Source: DAOPZC01 sp035353175 (GTDB lineage Bacteria; Verrucomicrobiota; Kiritimatiellia; RFP12; UBA1067). From it: a stretch of DNA of 19,083 bases. The notes below the pieces were generated by a model. That model saw only the letters and a program-made list of their open reading frames with translations, did not search any database and had not been told where the DNA came from. The position numbers were made by a program, and so were the translations under genes. The stretch lies in NCBI GenBank assembly GCA_035353175.1, contig DAOPZC010000076.1, forward strand, positions 1-19,083, given 5' to 3'. Shown here one piece after another: positions 13,850 through 19,083 of this stretch; position 1 is the first letter of the stretch, and every line of letters begins with the position of its first letter.

Positions 13850-16800
13850 ATGAAAACATTTCTCACTCGCGTACGGTGCGTTGCCTCTGTTGCGCTGGCC
13901 GTCATGGCCTCCGCACTGCAAGCCGCAACTTACTACGTCGCGCCCTCCGGCAGCGACACGGCCACGGGGTCCGACACCGACCCATTCTTGACCATCCAGC
14001 GCGGCGTAGACGCCGCCGCGGCCGGCGACACCGTCCTGGTCGCCCCCGGCACCTACGCGACAGGAACCCACACCAGTTTGCCCGCCTCTGGGTATTCCCG
14101 CGTCGTGATCACCAAGGCCATCCTGGTGCGCAGCACCGACGGCGCGGCAACAACCGTCATCGAAGGCACACCGGACTTCTCGAATCCGCCCCAGCGCTTC
14201 GGCGCCGGCTGCGTCCGCTGCGTCTACATGAGCGACGGCATTCTTGACGGCTTCACGCTCAGATACGGGTATGCGAACGCGGCGGCCTCCGTCGGCGACA
14301 GCGACATGGCCAATCCGGTGAAGAACGGCGGCGGCGTCTATGCGCCCGACGGCAACCGGACACCGCAGGTCAACAACTGCATCATCACCGAGTGCGGCGC
14401 CTACCGCGGCGGCGGCGCCCACTGGGCCACCCTCAACAACTGCACGGTCGTCAGCAATTTCGTCAACACCACCAGCGGCGCCGGCGTCTTCAGCTGCCAC
14501 GTTCGCAACTCGATCGTGATGTTCAACGGCGCGCAGAATGACGAGAACTATCCGTCCGACATCCATAGCGTCGACAAATCGTACTTCATCTCGTCGTGCA
14601 CCTCCCCCGCCCCCGGCCTCAACGACTACCTCGAGACCCGCGACGGCGGCAACAACCTCATCACCGATCCGCTTTTCAAGGCCGGCACCTTCCTGCTGTC
14701 GGACACCTCGCCCTGCATCAATGCCGGCAACAACGCGTATGCGTACGGGCCCCGCGACGCCGCGGGCGGCGCGCGCATTCAGGGGTCCATCGTCGACATG
14801 GGCGCCTACGAGCGCGCGAAGTCGATCAACGACCTGACCGTGGTCAACGGCAGCGGCAGCGGCAGCTATTCGAACGGCACGGTGGTCGCCATCGGCGCGA
14901 ACCCCACGAACGCGTGGATCGTCTTCAACGGCTGGATCGGCGACACCGCCACCGTGGCGAACACCTCCGCCACCAACACGACGCTCGTCATGCCCGACCA
15001 CAACATCACCGTCACGGCCACCTATCAGGCGCTGTCGCTGGACGAGTACCTGAGCCGGATCCTCGGAATTCCCCTGCCCGTCACGTTTGACAACATCGAC
15101 TTCCCCGACGTCGACCCCAGCGTCCCCGAGGTCAGGCTCGGCGGGATCGGTGACGGTCAGACCGCCTTCCTCTCCTGCGTCTACACCAACGCGGGCACGC
15201 TGCTCTTCCCGTGGCGCGTCAGCAGCGAGGCGGGCTGCGACCGCTTGGCGCTCATCATCGACGGCGTCGAGACGAACGCCATTTCCGGCAACGTCCCGAC
15301 CTGCGTCGTCACGCAGTACGTCGCCGGCGCCGGCGCGCACACGATCCGCTGGGAATACAGCAAGGACAGCGCCGGATACGATCTGGAAGACGCCGGCTGG
15401 GTCGGCGCGGTCACGTGGATTCCCGAGCCGCTCGCCGCCGAACTCGGCGTCCCCGGCCAGCCGATCAACTTCCCCGACGGCCGCCCAGGCGATCCCCTGC
15501 CCTTCCCCTACGGCTTTGAGGCCTGCTTCCTCGATACCGCCGCGCCCGCAGGCGCGGTGGACGGCGCGGCCGTCAAACTGGGCGGGCTGGACGGCAACGG
15601 CATCCCCTATTTCGCCGACGGCACCACCAACAGCGTCGAGGTCGTGCTCAACGGCTCGGGCCTGTTCACCTTCAACTGGTGCACCTCGAACCAGCTCTCG
15701 GACGTCGCGGTCTGCACGATCGACGGCGTCGAAGCGGCGCGCCTGAGCGGCAAAGCGACCGGCTGGGTCTCCTTCGCCACCAACCTGATGACCACGGGCG
15801 CCCACGTTGTCCGCTGGTCCTATGCCAAGAACGCCTCGGGCTTCAACGGCGCCGACGCCGTGTGGATCGACAACGCGGCGTGGTCGCTCTTCACCTACAC
15901 GCTGGTCGTGGAGAACGGCTCCGGGAGCGGCACGTATCCGGCCGGCCAGACCGTGGCCATCACGGCCGATGCGCCCGCCGCAGGCATGGAATTCGACAGC
16001 TGGAGCGGCGACACCGACACGGTTTCGAATCTGCTCGCCGCCGCCACCACCTTGGTCATGCCCGGCAAGGACATCACGGTCCGCGCCCTCTACAAGGTCC
16101 TGACCATGAACGTCACGGTCGTCAACGGCCGCGACGCGGGCGCCTGGCCCAACCCCGTCCACGAGAGCACCGGCGAGCCCGAGGGCGACTATCCGCCCGG
16201 CGCGCTCGTGCGCATCGTCGCCGACCCGGCCCCGTTCGGCCAGGCCTTTGACGGCTGGGTCTCCACCAACGGCGCGGTTTTCGCGGACGCGGACGCCGAC
16301 GTCACGATGTTCACGATGCCGGGCAACGACGTCACCGTCACCGCCACCTACCGGACGCAGACCGCGGCGGAAAAGCTGGCGAGCGCCCTCACCATCCGCG
16401 GGCAGCCGCTCGCCGTGACCGATTTCTCGCCCACCGGCGTCGTCGCCGTTGCCACGGGCGGCATCCGCTACAACGATCCGGTCGTCCAGATGGGCGGTCC
16501 CTCCGTCGGCCCCGGCCAGGACGTGTATCTCTCGACCACGAATTTCACCGGCAGCGGCATTCTGATCTTCTGGTGGCATGGCGACACCGAAGAAGATGCC
16601 GACGGCGTCCAGCTGGAAGTGAACGGCTTCCCGTACTCGGCCGTCTTCTCGATGAAGGACACCAACACCGTCGACAACACGAAAATATGGGCGTGCGGAT
16701 ACGCCCGGCTCTCCAACGTCTCGAACATCACCTGGCGCTACACGCGCGACGACACCTACTACGTGCACCAGAACATCCTGCTGCTCGACCGCGTCACCTG

Positions 16801-19083
16801 GATTCCGCAAGACATGGTCGACGAGCTCGGCGCCGGCGCCTGCCTCCCGAACATCAACGCCGAATATGACCCGCTCTTCCTGGGCCGCGACCGCGACAAA
16901 GAGGAGAACGATTTCGAGGGCGAGGACGGCGGCGTAGCCTGGGTGCACGACGCGCCCGGCGGCGGCGACGCCATCCGCCTCGGCCGCTTCGGCTACGTCA
17001 CCAACAACCTCTGCGCGCAGGTCGCCTTCACCAACTTCGGCACCGGCGTCCTCTCGTGGGAATGGACCGCCCGGAGCGAGGGCTTCTACGACACGCTCGG
17101 CTTCTACATCGACGGCGCCAAGACCAACTGGATCAGCGGCAAGCTCGACGGCTCATGGTACAGTTCGTCGTTCGCCGTCACGCCGCAGCTGCTCGAAGGA
17201 AAAGACACGACGATGAACATCTGCTGCTTCCGCTATCAGAAGGATAACGACGTCAGCATGTTCGAGGATTGCGGCTGGCTGCGCAACGTGGTCTGGACCT
17301 CCACCCACAAGCTGACCCTGACCCAGGGCACGATCCTCAGCGGCAGCGGCGGTCAGGAGGGCTACTTCGCCGCCAACTCGGCCGTGACGATCCTCGCGGA
17401 TCCGCCGGCGGCGGGCTATTACTTCGACCGCTGGACCGGCACCAACGCGCTCGCGGTTCTCGGCGCGGGGATCACGAATTTCCACCCGACCTTCCAGATG
17501 CCGGCTTACGACCTTGCCTTGACGGCGACGTATACCACCAACGCGCCGCCCGTGCCGCACTACACGCTGACCGTCGAGGACGGCTCCGGCAGCGGGTCGT
17601 ACGTCAGCGGAACAACCGTGGCCATCGCGGCGAACCTCCCGGCCCTGTGGTACACCTTCGACGGATGGACCGGCGACATCTCGACCGTCGCGGACCCGCT
17701 GGCCAGCGCCACCACCGTGCTGATGGGCCCCAGCAACATCACGGTCACCGCGACCTTCACCGCCGTGCCCGTGGATGAGCTGATCCAGCAGGTGCTCGGC
17801 GTTCCTCCGCCCGTCACCTTCGGCAACCTCACCGCCGCCAACATCGGGCTCGACCACGTGACCCTCGGCCCGATCGGCGACAACCAGACCGCCTTCTTCA
17901 CGACGGTCTACACCAACGCCGGAACCGTGATCTTCCCGTGGCAGGTCAACAGCGAGAAAGATTACGACTTCTTCCGCTTCTCGGTCGACGGCACAAACGT
18001 TTTCTCGGCCAGTGGCGCCCAATCCGGCGTGTTGACCAACTTCGTCGCCGGCGACGGACCGCACACGCTGCAGTGGTCGTACGTGAAAGACGTCAGTGAC
18101 CTCGCGGGCAGCGACACCGCCATGATCGGCAAGGTCCTCTGGATCCCCGACGCGCTGGCGGCCGAGCTGGGCACGCCCGGGAAGACCCTCTTCGCGCCGG
18201 ACGGGTTCGATGCGGTGTTGCTTGACGCCGCCCCGCCCGCAGGCGCGGTCAGCAACCTCGCGGTCCGCCTCGGCGGCGACGGCACGGTCTCCAACAGCGC
18301 GTCCGTCACGCTGGGCACCGTCTATTCCGGCAGCGGCAAGCTCTCCTTCCACTGGCGCACCTCCTCTGAGCGGGATCATGATTTCCTGATACTCATGATC
18401 GACGGGGCCGAGGCCGCGCGCATCAGCGGCAACAAATCCGGCTGGCTCCTGTTCGAGACCAACCTGCTCTCCGTCGCCGAACACGCCGTGCAGTGGATCT
18501 ACGCGAAGGACGATTCCGCCGCTCAGGTCGGTTCCGACTGCGGCTGGGTCGACAGCGTCACCTGGACGCAGTTCGCCTACGCGCTCACGGTGCAGAACGG
18601 TTCAGGCAGCGGCACTTACGCGGTCGGCTCAACCGTGGCCATCGCCGCCGACCCGGCACCGGCGGGCATGGAGTTCGACCAGTGGGACGGCGACATGGAG
18701 ACGCTCGCCGAGCCGGACGCCGCCGCCACCAGTCTGGTGATGCCGTCGCGCGACATCACCGTGCGGGCGCTCTACCGGCAGCAAACCCTCACCGTGACCA
18801 TGATCAACGGCCGCGACGGCGGCGCCTGGCCGAACGCGGTCCACGAGAGCACGGGCGAGCCCGAAGGCGCTTACCCCGCCGGCGCGGAAGTGCGCATCAT
18901 CGCCGACGCGGCGCCGCTGTGGCAGACCTTCAACTATTGGGTCTCGACCAACGGCGCGGCCTTTGCCAACACCAATGCGGCCATCACGACCTTCACGATG
19001 CCCTCCAACAGCGTCACCGTGACCGCCGTCTACCGTCCGCAAACCGCCGCCGAGAAACTGGCGGGCGCGCTCACCATCGCCGG
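13850..19083 (+). CDS. Giant secreted modular protein: beta-helix, InlB-like repeats and beta-sandwich modules (3' end outside window)
   Basis: The frame is open from the ATG at 13850, preceded by AAGGAG at 5-nt spacing, to the window edge: 1744 codons with no stop. A signal peptide (1 to about 25) precedes a DUF1565-like parallel beta-helix (about 27-320; TYYVAPSGSD, then FLTIQRGVDAAAAGDTV). Next come seven InlB-like 'Bacterial repeat' modules at about 327-393, 683-749, 753-835, 1154-1229, 1238-1304, 1577-1643 and 1646-1729, each with a core like ENGSGSGTYPAGQTVAI, FDxW and a final ITVxAxY. Between them lie six beta-sandwich modules with a motif like WxxSSExDxDxxxxxIDG and GxHxxxWxYxKD. Such proteins are usually surface-attached or secreted adhesins or glycan binders. 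The C-terminus, which would show the anchoring mode, is missing. It follows the secretin by 84 bp on the same strand. Function is unknown. Confidence 0.85.
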   Translation, partial: MKTFLTRVRCVASVALAVMASALQAATYYVAPSGSDTATGSDTDPFLTIQRGVDAAAAGDTVLVAPGTYATGTHTSLPASGYSRVVITKAILVRSTDGAATTVIEGTPDFSNPPQRFGAGCVRCVYMSDGILDGFTLRYGYANAAASVGDSDMANPVKNGGGVYAPDGNRTPQVNNCIITECGAYRGGGAHWATLNNCTVVSNFVNTTSGAGVFSCHVRNSIVMFNGAQNDENYPSDIHSVDKSYFISSCTSPAPGLNDYLETRDGGNNLITDPLFKAGTFLLSDTSPCINAGNNAYAYGPRDAAGGARIQGSIVDMGAYERAKSINDLTVVNGSGSGSYSNGTVVAIGANPTNAWIVFNGWIGDTATVANTSATNTTLVMPDHNITVTATYQALSLDEYLSRILGIPLPVTFDNIDFPDVDPSVPEVRLGGIGDGQTAFLSCVYTNAGTLLFPWRVSSEAGCDRLALIIDGVETNAISGNVPTCVVTQYVAGAGAHTIRWEYSKDSAGYDLEDAGWVGAVTWIPEPLAAELGVPGQPINFPDGRPGDPLPFPYGFEACFLDTAAPAGAVDGAAVKLGGLDGNGIPYFADGTTNSVEVVLNGSGLFTFNWCTSNQLSDVAVCTIDGVEAARLSGKATGWVSFATNLMTTGAHVVRWSYAKNASGFNGADAVWIDNAAWSLFTYTLVVENGSGSGTYPAGQTVAITADAPAAGMEFDSWSGDTDTVSNLLAAATTLVMPGKDITVRALYKVLTMNVTVVNGRDAGAWPNPVHESTGEPEGDYPPGALVRIVADPAPFGQAFDGWVSTNGAVFADADADVTMFTMPGNDVTVTATYRTQTAAEKLASALTIRGQPLAVTDFSPTGVVAVATGGIRYNDPVVQMGGPSVGPGQDVYLSTTNFTGSGILIFWWHGDTEEDADGVQLEVNGFPYSAVFSMKDTNTVDNTKIWACGYARLSNVSNITWRYTRDDTYYVHQNILLLDRVTWIPQDMVDELGAGACLPNINAEYDPLFLGRDRDKEENDFEGEDGGVAWVHDAPGGGDAIRLGRFGYVTNNLCAQVAFTNFGTGVLSWEWTARSEGFYDTLGFYIDGAKTNWISGKLDGSWYSSSFAVTPQLLEGKDTTMNICCFRYQKDNDVSMFEDCGWLRNVVWTSTHKLTLTQGTILSGSGGQEGYFAANSAVTILADPPAAGYYFDRWTGTNALAVLGAGITNFHPTFQMPAYDLALTATYTTNAPPVPHYTLTVEDGSGSGSYVSGTTVAIAANLPALWYTFDGWTGDISTVADPLASATTVLMGPSNITVTATFTAVPVDELIQQVLGVPPPVTFGNLTAANIGLDHVTLGPIGDNQTAFFTTVYTNAGTVIFPWQVNSEKDYDFFRFSVDGTNVFSASGAQSGVLTNFVAGDGPHTLQWSYVKDVSDLAGSDTAMIGKVLWIPDALAAELGTPGKTLFAPDGFDAVLLDAAPPAGAVSNLAVRLGGDGTVSNSASVTLGTVYSGSGKLSFHWRTSSERDHDFLILMIDGAEAARISGNKSGWLLFETNLLSVAEHAVQWIYAKDDSAAQVGSDCGWVDSVTWTQFAYALTVQNGSGSGTYAVGSTVAIAADPAPAGMEFDQWDGDMETLAEPDAAATSLVMPSRDITVRALYRQQTLTVTMINGRDGGAWPNAVHESTGEPEGAYPAGAEVRIIADAAPLWQTFNYWVSTNGAAFANTNAAITTFTMPSNSVTVTAVYRPQTAAEKLAGALTIA
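14828..17557 (+). repeat. Super-repeat unit A within the giant exoprotein gene
   Basis: The order is InlB-like repeat 1, two beta-sandwich modules, InlB-like repeats 2 and 3, two further modules starting at TAAEKLASALTI, and InlB-like repeat 4. The unit is about 910 codons. The same order starts again at 17558. Confidence 0.75.
17558..19083 (+). repeat. Super-repeat unit B within the giant exoprotein gene (cut by window edge)
   Basis: InlB-like repeat 5, two beta-sandwich modules, repeats 6 and 7 and then TAAEKLAGALTI reproduce the order of unit A. Paired landmarks lie 909 codons (FPWRVSSE at 15206 versus FPWQVNSE at 17933) and 894 codons (NGRD at 16124 versus 18806) apart. DNA similarity is visibly high around 16124-16200 versus 18806-18880. 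Confidence 0.75.

Noticed and set aside
12314..16948. A 1544-codon open frame on the minus strand
   Set aside because: It lies antisense to the secretin and the giant exoprotein, both with clear domains. Its translation is a low-complexity mix of Gly, Ala, Arg, Val and Asp, as expected from the reverse complement of GC-rich coding DNA.

Overview
The window is GC-rich bacterial DNA that encodes most of a type IV pilus (T4P) envelope machine, a set of minor pilins, signalling proteins that probably control them, and the start of a giant secreted repeat protein. The short pilin with a 'CPAKGTY'-type tail, the separate PilM/N/O/P/Q genes, the PAS and HisKA-like proteins without ATPase domains, and the beta-helix plus InlB-like repeat exoprotein suggest a diderm of the PVC group (Kiritimatiellota, Lentisphaerota or Verrucomicrobiota-like). 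That placement is inference from protein style; no rRNA or other marker gene is present.

Layout. (1) 1-2256, + strand: an NtrC-family sigma-54 activator with its own sigma-70-like promoter and terminator, then a major-type pilin preceded by a very good sigma-54 (-24/-12) promoter and followed by a strong terminator. This matches the classic PilR/sigma-54/pilA arrangement. (2) 2356-8686, - strand: read from 8686 downward, a PAS-PAS-HisKA-like protein without ATPase domain, a small PilV/GspI-like pseudopilin, a 727-residue pilin-like protein with a huge ectodomain, a PilX/GspK-like protein, a 270-bp gap with hexanucleotide repeats, and a second HisKA-like protein in which the phosphoacceptor His is replaced by Gln. 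(3) 8687-8968: a divergent control region with hairpins, an isolated intrinsic terminator, and one matched sigma-54-like motif (GGCATnATTTnTGCT) just upstream of each of the two divergent start codons. (4) 8969-13765, + strand: pilM-pilN-pilO-pilP-pilQ, tightly packed with ATGA overlaps for M/N and N/O. (5) 13850 to the right edge: an open reading frame of at least 1744 codons with a signal peptide, an N-terminal parallel beta-helix, and alternating InlB-like repeats and beta-sandwich modules. Its modules recur as a super-repeat of about 900 residues.

How they fit together. PilM-N-O-P-Q would form the alignment complex and outer-membrane secretin, the 1840 gene the pilus shaft, and the three minor-strand pilins a tip or priming complex whose large member could be the adhesin. 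The activator probably drives the pilin promoter and possibly the divergent promoters. No PilB/PilT ATPase, PilC platform protein, PilD prepilin peptidase or complete histidine kinase is encoded here, so these must lie elsewhere. Every stretch between genes is shorter than 300 bp, and each is described below.
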